Assembly: GCA_051650305.1 (NCBI GenBank)
Contig: JBOFIT010000140.1
Coordinates: forward strand, 1 to 9,499
DNA: 9,499 nucleotides
Direction of reading: 5' to 3'
Source: JBOFDK01 sp051650305
Lineage (GTDB): Bacteria > Bacillota > Clostridia > Lachnospirales > Cellulosilyticaceae
Shown one piece after another: positions 1-5,767 of this stretch. The position numbers were made by a program, and so were the translations under genes. How positions within the stretch are numbered: position 1 is the stretch's first letter; the number at the start of each line of letters is the position of its first letter. The notes below the pieces were generated by a model that did not search any database, was not told the DNA's origin, and saw only the letters and a list, made by a program, of their open reading frames with translations.

Positions 1-1335
1 GATGCAGCATCTCACAATGGGGTAGATAATATCCGTGAGATTAATGAGGAAGTCAAGTATACACCAGCAGTCGGTAAGTACAAAGTGTATATCATCGATG
101 AGGTGCATATGCTTTCTACAGGTGCCTTCAATGCTTTGCTTAAGACTTTAGAAGAACCACCAGCACACGTCATCTTTATCCTTGCGACGACAGACCCACA
201 GAAGATTCCTGTAACGATCCTTTCACGTTGCCAACGTTTTGACTTCCAGCGTATACGTAGTCAAGCTATTGGAGATAGATTAAGAGAGTACATGGAGAAT
301 GAAGGGGTAAGTATAGAGGATGATGCACTGAGCTACATCGCAAGACTTGCAGATGGCGGGATGCGTGATGCATTAAGCTTACTGGAGAAATGTATCTCTT
401 TCTATTTTGAAGAGACCATTACGTTAGAGAAGGTTCTTTATCTTGTAGGTGCAGTAGATACGAGACTGCTCTTTGATATGGTAGAAGCGTTTGCCACATA
501 TGATAGCAAAAAAGCCATTGACTTATGTGATGAGGTCAATAATCAAGGGCGTAGCATCAGGCAATTCACCACTGACCTTTTGGTTCATGTACGTAATTTA
601 TTGGTAGCAAAGACTACACACACGGATGCAGGTGTGTTAGACTATAGCAAGGAGTATGTTGAGGCTTTAAGTCAGCAAGCAGAGGCAGTATCTATAGAGG
701 CATTGATGCACTATATCAAGTCACTTTCTCAGCTTGATACAGAACTTAAAGTGGCAAGTAATCAGAAGATTCTCCTTGAAGTAGCAGTACTTCGTCTAAG
801 TGAACCTTCGATGCAGACATCAGAAGATAGCTTATACGAGAAGCTGATGATGCTTCAGCAGAAGATTGAGCAGCTAGAAGCTAGAGGTGTACAAGTTGTA
901 GCGGCACAGCCACAAGCAGTAGCACAAACACCAGTTAAAGAAATCAAGCCAACGAGGCTTCCAGAGGCAGTACCTGATGATGTCAGAGAACTTGCGAGTA
1001 AATGGGAATCGATCAAGGCGAAGATGGAGGTAGGTGCAAGACTTGGGTTTGGCTCGACTTCAGCAGGTGTTATAGAAGGCGATGTCTTATATATCGTTCA
1101 TGGTTCGAATATGGAGCCGATGATTCAAAAATACATTGAAGGTGTACGTAACCTCATCAATCAAGAAATGCAAAAAGAAGTAAAAGTCGTACCGATTTCT
1201 GCCAAAAGTTATGAGCAGAAGACAAAGGAAGTACACGGTACCAATCCAACGCCATCAGATGTAACATTATCTATTAATGATACATTGAGAGATATACAAT
1301 CAAAATTAAACTATGATATTAAAACAATCGACTAG
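1..1335 (+). CDS. dnaX: DNA polymerase III subunit gamma/tau, 3' part
   Basis: Clamp-loader AAA+ subunit of the replicative polymerase; gamma/tau loads the beta sliding clamp and links the loader to the polymerase core. The reading frame is open from base 1, so the gene enters from the left and the first ~95-100 residues (Walker A and most of the zinc-binding region) are missing. Visible are Walker B (IIDEVH, window residues 31-36), sensor 1 (ATTDP) and the arginine-finger motif SRCQRF. Domains II-III follow, then an Ala/Gln/Pro-rich linker near residues 295-315 and a tau-like C-terminal domain. The GTG at 85 is internal and not a start. The gene stops at 1333-1335, 13 bases before the next gene, in the common dnaX-ybaB-recR order. 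I saw no in-frame slippery heptamer for a short gamma form. Confidence 0.96.
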   Translation, partial: DAASHNGVDNIREINEEVKYTPAVGKYKVYIIDEVHMLSTGAFNALLKTLEEPPAHVIFILATTDPQKIPVTILSRCQRFDFQRIRSQAIGDRLREYMENEGVSIEDDALSYIARLADGGMRDALSLLEKCISFYFEETITLEKVLYLVGAVDTRLLFDMVEAFATYDSKKAIDLCDEVNNQGRSIRQFTTDLLVHVRNLLVAKTTHTDAGVLDYSKEYVEALSQQAEAVSIEALMHYIKSLSQLDTELKVASNQKILLEVAVLRLSEPSMQTSEDSLYEKLMMLQQKIEQLEARGVQVVAAQPQAVAQTPVKEIKPTRLPEAVPDDVRELASKWESIKAKMEVGARLGFGSTSAGVIEGDVLYIVHGSNMEPMIQKYIEGVRNLINQEMQKEVKVVPISAKSYEQKTKEVHGTNPTPSDVTLSINDTLRDIQSKLNYDIKTID

Positions 1336-1348
1336 GAGGAATTGAACA

Positions 1349-1684
1349 ATGGCTAGACCAAATTTCGGCGGCATGCCTAACATGCAACAATTAATGAAAC
1401 AAGCACAAAAAATGCAAAAGCAAATGGAGGAGTCTCAAGCAAAACTTGCTGAGATGGAAGTAACTGCGACTGTAGGCGGTGGTATGGTAGAAGTTGTTGC
1501 TACAGGTAATAAAGAAATCAAATCTATCACAATCAAAGAAGAAGTAGTAGATCCAGAAGATATCGAAACATTAGAAGACTTAGTGCTTGCAGCAGTAAAC
1601 GAAGCACTTCGTCAAGCAGAAGAAATCTCACAAAAAGAAATGGGTAAAGTAACTGGTGGTATGCCAACAGGAGGTCTATTCTAG
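1349..1684 (+). CDS. ybaB: YbaB/EbfC family nucleoid-associated protein
   Basis: Small DNA-binding protein of 111 aa, the usual family length, that forms dimers and coats the nucleoid. The N-terminus is Met/Gln/Lys-rich and helical (residues ~10-37, MQQLMKQAQKMQKQMEE), followed by the conserved core with GGGMVEVVATGNKEI (residues ~44-57) and a second acidic helix (DPEDIETLEDLVLAAVNEA). A Gly/Met-rich tail ends in GGLF, as in many Firmicute homologues. A strong ribosome binding site (AGGAGGAA, 1334-1341, overlapping the dnaX stop codon) precedes the ATG at 1349. It sits between dnaX and recR, the standard arrangement, and recR begins on the base after its stop. Its exact cellular role is not settled in the family; a link to recombination or replication is suggested by context. 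Confidence 0.95.
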   Translation: MARPNFGGMPNMQQLMKQAQKMQKQMEESQAKLAEMEVTATVGGGMVEVVATGNKEIKSITIKEEVVDPEDIETLEDLVLAAVNEALRQAEEISQKEMGKVTGGMPTGGLF

Positions 1685-2287
1685 ATGAATGGATACTATG
1701 GCAATAAAATGATAGCCCTCATAGAGGAACTATCTAGACTACCAGGTATAGGGTCAAAGTCAGCTCAAAGGCTAGCATTCCACATTATTGCAATGCCAAA
1801 AGAGAAGGTGGCTCATTTAGCACATACCATTGTAGATGCTAAAGAGCATATTAATTATTGTCAAAAATGCTGTACCATTACAGATGAACCTATTTGTCCA
1901 ATTTGTAGAGATGAAAGACGTAATCAGACACAGCTTATGATCGTAGAAGATTCGAGAGATATGGCAGCTTATGAACGTACCAAAGAGTTCAAAGGTTTAT
2001 ACCATATCTTACATGGGGCAATCTCACCAATGATGGGAGTAGGACCAAGTGATATCAAGATCAAAGAACTTCTAGCGCGTATCCAGAAGGAACCAATCGA
2101 AGAAGTCATCTTAGCTACCAACCCAAATATTGAGGGAGAGGCTACGGCTATGTATATTAGCAAGCTCTTAAAGCCACTCGGTATCAAAACCACACGTATT
2201 GCACATGGTGTACCAGTAGGTGGCGACTTAGAGTATGTGGATGAGATTACGCTTTCACGCGCTTTACAAGGTAGACAAGAGCTTTAA
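1685..2287 (+). CDS. recR: Recombination mediator protein RecR
   Basis: RecR acts with RecO (and RecF) to load RecA onto SSB-coated single-stranded DNA during gap repair. The 200-aa product is full length. It shows the N-terminal helix-hairpin-helix (LSRLPGIGSKSAQRLAFHI, residues 16-34), a four-cysteine zinc site (C59, C62, C71, C74), the Toprim domain starting at LMIVEDSRDMAAYE, and the conserved C-terminal motifs ATNPNIEGEATAMYI and GVPVGGDLEYVDEITLSRAL. The ATG directly follows the ybaB stop codon with no gap. Its ribosome binding site (AGGAGGT, 1669-1675) lies inside the end of ybaB with a 9-base spacer, so translation is likely coupled. It is the last gene of the operon; a terminator follows. 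Confidence 0.97.
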   Translation: MNGYYGNKMIALIEELSRLPGIGSKSAQRLAFHIIAMPKEKVAHLAHTIVDAKEHINYCQKCCTITDEPICPICRDERRNQTQLMIVEDSRDMAAYERTKEFKGLYHILHGAISPMMGVGPSDIKIKELLARIQKEPIEEVILATNPNIEGEATAMYISKLLKPLGIKTTRIAHGVPVGGDLEYVDEITLSRALQGRQEL

Positions 2288-2296
2288 TGAAATGCG

Positions 2297-2325
2297 ATAG
2301 AGTGGTGCAGACCACTCTATTTTTT
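2297..2325 (+). terminator. Rho-independent terminator after recR
   Basis: A perfect 10-bp stem (ATAGAGTGGT at 2297-2306 with ACCACTCTAT at 2311-2320) has a 4-base GCAG loop and is followed at once by a run of T (2320-2325). It closes the dnaX-ybaB-recR operon 9 bases after the recR stop codon. Confidence 0.9.
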
Positions 2326-2386
2326 GTGTAGAAAAAGTCGATACATACAGTATGAAAAGTAAGCTTAAGGCAGGAAAAGAGGCGAC

Positions 2387-3775
2387 ATGATGAAAATACA
2401 AGGCGCTAAGGCCATTGCATATAAAACGATTACCCATTTATTAGACCCAGCCTTAAAGGCAGATAGTCGGCTGCTAAGTATCAGTATAGAAGCAGCACCT
2501 TATATGGAGGCATATATCCAGAGAGGCTATGGGGTAACGATGATTGAACTAGCGGCGGCAGGCATGCAACTACAGACACTCCAGTTTGAACAGTTTAAAG
2601 CAGGGTATTTTGATGTGGTACTGTGTATGGATGTATTAGAACATTTACATACAGAAAGCGCTAGAAATAACTGTATCAAAGAATGTCTGAAGGTATTAAA
2701 AGATAAAGGGATACTTGTTATCTCTTACAAAAATAAATGGAGCATTCTACCTTTTGAAATAGGACAATGGAGTGAAGACGAGGTAGAAAGTTATATGAAT
2801 CAGCTAGAAGGGGAGATGTATCCTACCCCAGAAAGCATGGAGCATATGATAGATATCAATCAATGCCGGTTACTATATCATGTGGGATTAGACGGCATCG
2901 CACCACTTATAGGAGAATCTTTAGAAAAACTTACAGAAAAAGCCTATGCCAGTTATATGGCGTATCATCTTAAGATGTGTGGTGAAAAAAGTATGCTGGG
3001 AATGAGCCATAAAAATCTGATGCTTATGAGAAAAGAAGAGCATTTTATCCTGTGTGAAAACTTCAATAAGATGCAGGTGATTACACAGCTCACACAGTGG
3101 AGAAACTTAATTACACACCGATTGGAGATGAAATGGGGGGCTGGAGAGCCTTTGTTTGAGTTTGCAAATAAGTGGTTAAGTGAAGAGGGAAGGCAGTTGA
3201 AGGCAGAACTTCAGCAGAAGAGAGGGTATCACAACTTAAGCTTTGGAATGGCATCACCTGAGTATGAGACTTTGGTAGAAGAGCTAGGGCGTAGTTATAT
3301 ACACCGCTTAGCGCTGAAAGGGTATGGCAATGATCAAGAACTCTTCATAAGTATTGACCTAAGAGGAGATGAGCCTTTTAGCCATCATACGACGAAGGAG
3401 CAATACAAAGAAGCAAGAGGAAAAATACTCATTGGCCAGAAGAACTATATGGAAGAACGTATGACGTTTTTAAGTAGTTATCTGTGTGGTAATAAAAATA
3501 AACTTCAAATGCTAGACTTACGGTACGAACTAGCAGAAGCATTGGTAGCTACGGTGATCGAAGCAGAGAGAAAAGCATGTAAAGAGGCACTCTTTATTGT
3601 ACAAGAGATAAAGAAAGAGCCACTCAACAGTATGAAGCAAGCAAGAAATCTTCAGGATATCAATAGTATGATACATTTTATTGATAAACAAGGTACAAAG
3701 CTCACACTAGGTGAAATCACTGGGCCACTTTATGTGAGTGGCAGTCGTATACCATTATATATAGGCTATCTTTAA
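2387..3775 (+). CDS. Degenerate methyltransferase-like protein with DUF6946-like C-terminal domain
   Basis: A 462-aa cytoplasmic protein of unknown function. Residues ~28-125 follow a class I SAM-methyltransferase layout: a motif II-like strand (GYGVTMIEL), motif IV FDVVLCMDVLEHLHT (75-89) and a motif V-like CLKVLKDKGILVISYKN. The motif I position (LLSISIEAAPYMEAYI, 29-44) lacks every glycine of the DxGxGxG SAM loop, so catalysis is doubtful. From residue 248 (MKWGAGEPLFEFANKWL) to ~415 the sequence resembles, from memory, DUF6946, a family with a PD-(D/E)XK-like core. Where that family typically has an E-x-K before DEPF, this protein has D324-x-R326 before DEPF (328-331). Starts at 2387 and 2390 (ATGATG) are both possible; AGAGG at 2378-2382 suits 2390 better. 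It has its own terminator. The link to recR next door is positional only. Confidence 0.7.
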   Translation: MMKIQGAKAIAYKTITHLLDPALKADSRLLSISIEAAPYMEAYIQRGYGVTMIELAAAGMQLQTLQFEQFKAGYFDVVLCMDVLEHLHTESARNNCIKECLKVLKDKGILVISYKNKWSILPFEIGQWSEDEVESYMNQLEGEMYPTPESMEHMIDINQCRLLYHVGLDGIAPLIGESLEKLTEKAYASYMAYHLKMCGEKSMLGMSHKNLMLMRKEEHFILCENFNKMQVITQLTQWRNLITHRLEMKWGAGEPLFEFANKWLSEEGRQLKAELQQKRGYHNLSFGMASPEYETLVEELGRSYIHRLALKGYGNDQELFISIDLRGDEPFSHHTTKEQYKEARGKILIGQKNYMEERMTFLSSYLCGNKNKLQMLDLRYELAEALVATVIEAERKACKEALFIVQEIKKEPLNSMKQARNLQDINSMIHFIDKQGTKLTLGEITGPLYVSGSRIPLYIGYL

Positions 3776-3794
3776 AAGATAGTCTAATTTTTTT
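3762..3794 (+). terminator. Terminator whose loop is the stop codon of the preceding gene
   Basis: An 11-bp stem (3762-3772 with 3776-3786, one G-U pair) has a three-base loop, TAA at 3773-3775, which is the stop codon of the gene at 2387. A run of seven T follows (3788-3794). The terminator therefore includes the last four codons of the gene. Confidence 0.85.
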
Positions 3795-3805
3795 ATAAAA
3801 ACTAC

Positions 3806-3834
3806 TTTACAACTTTAACACATTAAAGTAAAAT
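3806..3834 (+). promoter_or_regulatory. Sigma-A promoter of the ABC transporter operon
   Basis: TTTACA at 3806-3811 and TAAAAT at 3829-3834 are each 5/6 to the sigma-A consensus, with a 17-base spacer. Transcription would start near 3841 and give a leader of about 36 bases, too short for a riboswitch. It lies directly after the terminator of the previous gene. Confidence 0.75.
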
Positions 3835-3876
3835 AGGTTTATGAAAAATTAAAAATATTTTGAAGGGGGATTCAAA

Positions 3877-4671
3877 ATGAAGATAAAGAATGTATTTAAA
3901 AGTGTATTAGTAGGAACATTAGCAATGACAATGATGGTAGGTATGGTAGGTTGTACAAAGGTAGGAAGTACAGGTCTTGAAGGCGTAAAAGAAAGAGGAA
4001 AGCTTGTAGTAGGTCTTGATGACCAGTTCGCACCTATGGGATTTAGAGATGAGAAAGGTGAGTTAGCAGGTTTTGATATCGACCTTGCCAATGAAGTAGG
4101 TAGACGAATGGGCGTAGATGTGGAGCTTAAACCTATCGTGTGGGATACAAAAGAAGTTACATTAAACAATGGTGAGATTGACTTGATCTGGAATGGTTAC
4201 ACTATTACACCAGCGAGAGAAGAGAAGGTACTTTTCACAGCACCATATCTTGAAAATAAACAGATGATTATCGTAAAAGAAGATTCACCAATCAAGACAA
4301 TCGCAGACTTGGCAGGTAAAAATGTAGGTTTACAATTAGGAAGCTCAGCACAAGACGCGGTAGAGAAGAATGCTGAGGCAGCAAAGAGCTTCAAGGAAAT
4401 GAAGAAGTATGAGAACAATGTGGAAGTACTTTTAGATCTTGAAATTGGTGGCGTGGACGCAGCAGTTATGGATTCAGTAGTAGGTTACTATTACATTAAG
4501 AAAAATGATTATCCATTCGTTGTCTTAGAAGAAGACTTTGGCGATGAGCTTTATGGTATCGGTGGTAGAAAAGAAGATAAAACATTAATCGAAGCCATCA
4601 ATGTGATACTAGATGAGATGCGTGCAGATGGCGCTTATGATGAGATTTCAGGAAAGTGGTTTGATAAATAA
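3877..4671 (+). CDS. Amino-acid ABC transporter substrate-binding lipoprotein
   Basis: Extracytoplasmic solute-binding protein of the polar amino-acid family (SBP_bac_3), 264 aa, anchored to the outer face of the membrane. It has a lipoprotein signal peptide (MKIKNVFKSVLVGTLAM..., residues 1-25) with lipobox VGC and lipidated C26. The mature part starts with the family pattern RGKLVVGLDDQFAPMGFRDEKGELAGFDIDLANEVGRRMG (41-80 region), then GEIDLIWNGYTITPAREEKVLFTAPYL, and ends in the typical DEMRADGAYDEISGKWF. The ligand cannot be read from the sequence; cystine, glutamine, arginine or another polar amino acid are all possible. Ribosome binding site GAAGGGGG at 3862-3869. The stop codon overlaps the permease start by one base. 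Confidence 0.93.
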   Translation: MKIKNVFKSVLVGTLAMTMMVGMVGCTKVGSTGLEGVKERGKLVVGLDDQFAPMGFRDEKGELAGFDIDLANEVGRRMGVDVELKPIVWDTKEVTLNNGEIDLIWNGYTITPAREEKVLFTAPYLENKQMIIVKEDSPIKTIADLAGKNVGLQLGSSAQDAVEKNAEAAKSFKEMKKYENNVEVLLDLEIGGVDAAVMDSVVGYYYIKKNDYPFVVLEEDFGDELYGIGGRKEDKTLIEAINVILDEMRADGAYDEISGKWFDK

Positions 4672-5351
4672 TGACTTGGCTAATTAACACAACACTACGT
4701 ATATTAGAGGGACTTGGAACGACACTTTCGGTGTATTTAATAACTATTGCATTATCTTTACCACTAGGCATGCTTTTTGGTATCGCCAAGACTTCGGCTA
4801 AGAAGAAATGGGTACTTAAGGCGTTAGATGCCTATACAGCACTTTTTAGAGGGACACCACTTTTACTCCAATTGTTCTTTGTGTACTTTGGACTTAGAGG
4901 GATTTCCTTTATAGCTTTTGGTTATCAACTACGACCATTCGGCTTTTTAGGCGCATTTGGTTCAGCAGCACTTGCTTTTGTACTGAACTATACAGCTTAC
5001 TTTACAGAGATTTTTAGAGGTGGTATTCAAGCAGTAGATAAAGGACAGTACGAGGCAGCTAAAGCACTGGGACTTAGCTACCCACAGTCTATGCTACATG
5101 TCATCATCCCACAGGGCATACGTTCTGTACTACCAGCAGTAGCCAATGAGTCCATCACACTTGTGAAAGATACAGCATTAGTAGCAGCTATTGCTATGGG
5201 CGACTTATTACGTAATAGTAAGGAAATAGTCGTTGTAGATGGTAACTTAATGCCGTTTGTGATTGTAGCGATTATTTACTTGATTTTATCTTATGGGATC
5301 AATTTTGTGTTCCAGAAGATAGAGATGCGCCAAGAGGTTAAATATAGTTAG
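4671..5351 (+). CDS. Amino-acid ABC transporter permease (HisM/GlnP type)
   Basis: Integral membrane subunit, 226 aa, that forms the import channel for the neighbouring binding protein. It has about five hydrophobic segments, a conserved FRGTPLLLQLFFVYFGL region typical of the HisM/GlnP/ArtQ family, and the EAA loop that contacts the ATPase (EAAKALGLSYPQSMLHVIIPQ, from residue 128). The ATG at 4671 shares its A with the TAA stop of the upstream gene, and only a weak AGGAAAG (4650-4656) lies upstream, so translation is probably coupled. Unusually, no ATP-binding subunit gene follows; the next 416 bases hold no large ORF. The ATPase must be encoded elsewhere or shared with another transporter. 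Confidence 0.93.
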   Translation: MTWLINTTLRILEGLGTTLSVYLITIALSLPLGMLFGIAKTSAKKKWVLKALDAYTALFRGTPLLLQLFFVYFGLRGISFIAFGYQLRPFGFLGAFGSAALAFVLNYTAYFTEIFRGGIQAVDKGQYEAAKALGLSYPQSMLHVIIPQGIRSVLPAVANESITLVKDTALVAAIAMGDLLRNSKEIVVVDGNLMPFVIVAIIYLILSYGINFVFQKIEMRQEVKYS

Positions 5352-5365
5352 ATACGATGTTAGTG

Positions 5366-5393
5366 TTTACATTTTAAGCTTTTGTGATATACT
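5366..5393 (+). promoter_or_regulatory. Promoter of the predicted antitoxin RNA
   Basis: TTTACA (5366-5371), a 16-base spacer and an extended -10 element TGaTATACT (5385-5393) make a strong sigma-A promoter; transcription would start near 5400. It begins 15 bases after the permease stop codon. A 6-bp inverted repeat (AGCTTT 5377-5382, AAAGCT 5394-5399) flanks the -10 box and could bind a regulator, but this is only a possibility. No protein-coding start follows, which argues for an RNA product. Confidence 0.72.
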
Positions 5394-5404
5394 AAAGCTA
5401 TAAA

Positions 5405-5420
5405 ACGATTTGTCTTTCGC
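5405..5420 (+). repeat. 16-nt direct repeat, copy 1 (in antisense RNA)
   Basis: ACGATTTGTCTTTCGC, identical to the copy at 5576-5591, 171 bases away. A second shared block, TTCACCT, follows in both (5429-5435 and 5599-5605) at distances differing by one base. This copy is in the predicted antisense RNA and is the presumed recognition segment. Confidence 0.95.
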
Positions 5421-5444
5421 TAGGAATTTTCACCTAGCAAGAAG

Positions 5445-5478
5445 AAGCCCTTAGGTGGTCTAGACCTAAGGGCTTTTT
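5445..5478. terminator. Shared bidirectional terminator of antisense RNA and toxin-like mRNA
   Basis: A stem of 11-12 bp (AGCCCTTAGGT 5446-5456 with ACCTAAGGGCT 5464-5474) with a 7-base loop is followed by five T (5474-5478) on the plus strand. On the minus strand it lies right after the stop codon of the 37-codon gene and is followed by a pyrimidine-rich TCTTCTTC-like tail, a weaker but plausible terminator. Convergent transcripts therefore overlap here. Confidence 0.85.
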
Positions 5479-5479
5479 G

Positions 5480-5593
5480 CTATTTGTTTTCAATTATAGA
5501 TATAATAACTTCTTGTACTAATTTTATAATTGCGATAATAATAGCAGTTGCATCCAGCATATGTTTATTATTCGTACGATTTGTCTTTCGCAT
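5480..5593 (-). CDS. Small hydrophobic peptide, putative type I toxin (37 aa)
   Basis: A 37-codon gene on the minus strand, ATG at 5593-5591 and TAG at 5482-5480. Residues 1-11 are basic and polar (MRKTNRTNNKH); residues 12-34 form a hydrophobic or amphipathic helix rich in Ile, with the core AIIIAIIKLV and VIISII; the tail is ENK. This is the size and shape of membrane-acting type I toxins such as Fst or TisB, but I see no specific Fst signature. A strong ribosome binding site (AAAGGAGGTG, plus-strand 5601-5610) lies 9 bases before the ATG. A second ATG (5597-5595), 5 bases from AGGAGG and in another frame, would give only 9 codons. The gene is followed at once by the shared terminator. Expression and toxicity are inferred. 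Confidence 0.68.
   Translation of the reverse strand: MRKTNRTNNKHMLDATAIIIAIIKLVQEVIISIIENK
5576..5591 (+). repeat. 16-nt direct repeat, copy 2 (over the peptide start)
   Basis: Second copy of ACGATTTGTCTTTCGC. Read on the minus strand it covers the G of the start codon and codons 2-6 of the 37-aa peptide, so RNA made from copy 1 can pair with it over 16 bp. Confidence 0.95.
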
Positions 5594-5606
5594 ACATCTT
5601 CACCTC

Positions 5607-5627
5607 CTTTCGCATTAATTGCGAAAG
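5607..5627 (-). promoter_or_regulatory. 5' UTR hairpin next to the peptide ribosome binding site
   Basis: CTTTCGCA (5607-5614) and TGCGAAAG (5620-5627) form a perfect 8-bp stem with a 5-base loop. In the minus-strand mRNA its 3' arm supplies the AAAG of AAAGGAGGTG, so folding would hide part of the Shine-Dalgarno sequence. The same 5' arm (5620-5628) can instead pair over 9 bp with 5584-5592, covering the start codon and codons 2-4. Both folds would limit translation. The sequence facts are direct; the switching is inference. Confidence 0.65.
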
Positions 5628-5644
5628 AGGCTGAATGCTTAGAT

Positions 5645-5673
5645 AGTATAACATGTAGTCAATTATTTTTCAC
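5645..5673 (-). promoter_or_regulatory. Promoter of the small peptide gene
   Basis: On the minus strand an extended -10 element TGtTATACT (plus positions 5645-5653) is preceded, with a 17-base spacer, by GTGAAA (5668-5673), a partial -35 match. Transcription would start near 5638, giving a 5' UTR of about 45 bases that contains the hairpin at 5607-5627. Confidence 0.62.
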
Positions 5674-5696
5674 ATAAAACTTTTTTCAAGTTTTAT
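5674..5696. repeat. 9-bp inverted repeat upstream of the peptide promoter
   Basis: ATAAAACTT (5674-5682) and AAGTTTTAT (5688-5696) are perfect inverted copies around a 5-base centre. The element abuts the -35 box of the minus-strand promoter, so it could be an operator or an AT-rich upstream element; it also lies 72 bases before the gene at 5768. It has no T run of a terminator on the far side. Confidence 0.6.
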
Positions 5697-5767
5697 CAAC
5701 AAAACGACTTCTAGGATTGTATTCCTTATGTAAAACAAAATAAACAAATACCTTGGAGGTTGGAATC

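Larger units (their letters stand above)
5400..5478 (+). ncRNA. Predicted ~79-nt antisense (type I antitoxin-like) RNA
   Basis: A promoter at 5366-5393 and a strong terminator at 5445-5478 define a short RNA with no ORF. It has three parts. Positions 5405-5420 are identical to 5576-5591, so this segment is a perfect antisense to the start codon G and codons 2-6 of the small peptide gene on the other strand. A small hairpin follows (GCTAGG 5419-5424, CCTAGC 5433-5438), whose loop and 3' arm include TTCACCT (5429-5435), the antisense of the peptide's Shine-Dalgarno region (5599-5605). The terminator hairpin is also complementary to the 3' end of the peptide mRNA because the genes converge there. 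The layout matches RNAII of the Fst/par system. The 5' end is inferred from the promoter. Confidence 0.68.

Noticed and set aside
499..520. A-rich run in dnaX as a possible frameshift site for a gamma form
   Set aside because: The A run is not in the X XXY YYZ register of the zero frame, no supporting hairpin follows, and it lies within the AAA+ region rather than at the gamma/tau boundary.
85..1335. A start codon (GTG) at 85 for a shorter dnaX product
   Set aside because: The frame is open from base 1 with clear DnaX sequence before 85, and the GTG encodes the Val just before Walker B. No ribosome binding site precedes it.
3849..4169. Minus-strand ORF of 106 codons opposite the binding-protein gene
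   Set aside because: It lies opposite a clearly conserved gene, has no ribosome binding site, and its Ser/Thr/Pro-rich product is typical of a shadow frame.
5400..5478. A riboswitch or attenuator controlling a downstream plus-strand gene
   Set aside because: The small hairpin plus terminator looks leader-like, but the next plus-strand gene starts almost 290 bases beyond the terminator, no known riboswitch core is visible, and the 16-nt match to the opposite-strand start region explains the sequence better.
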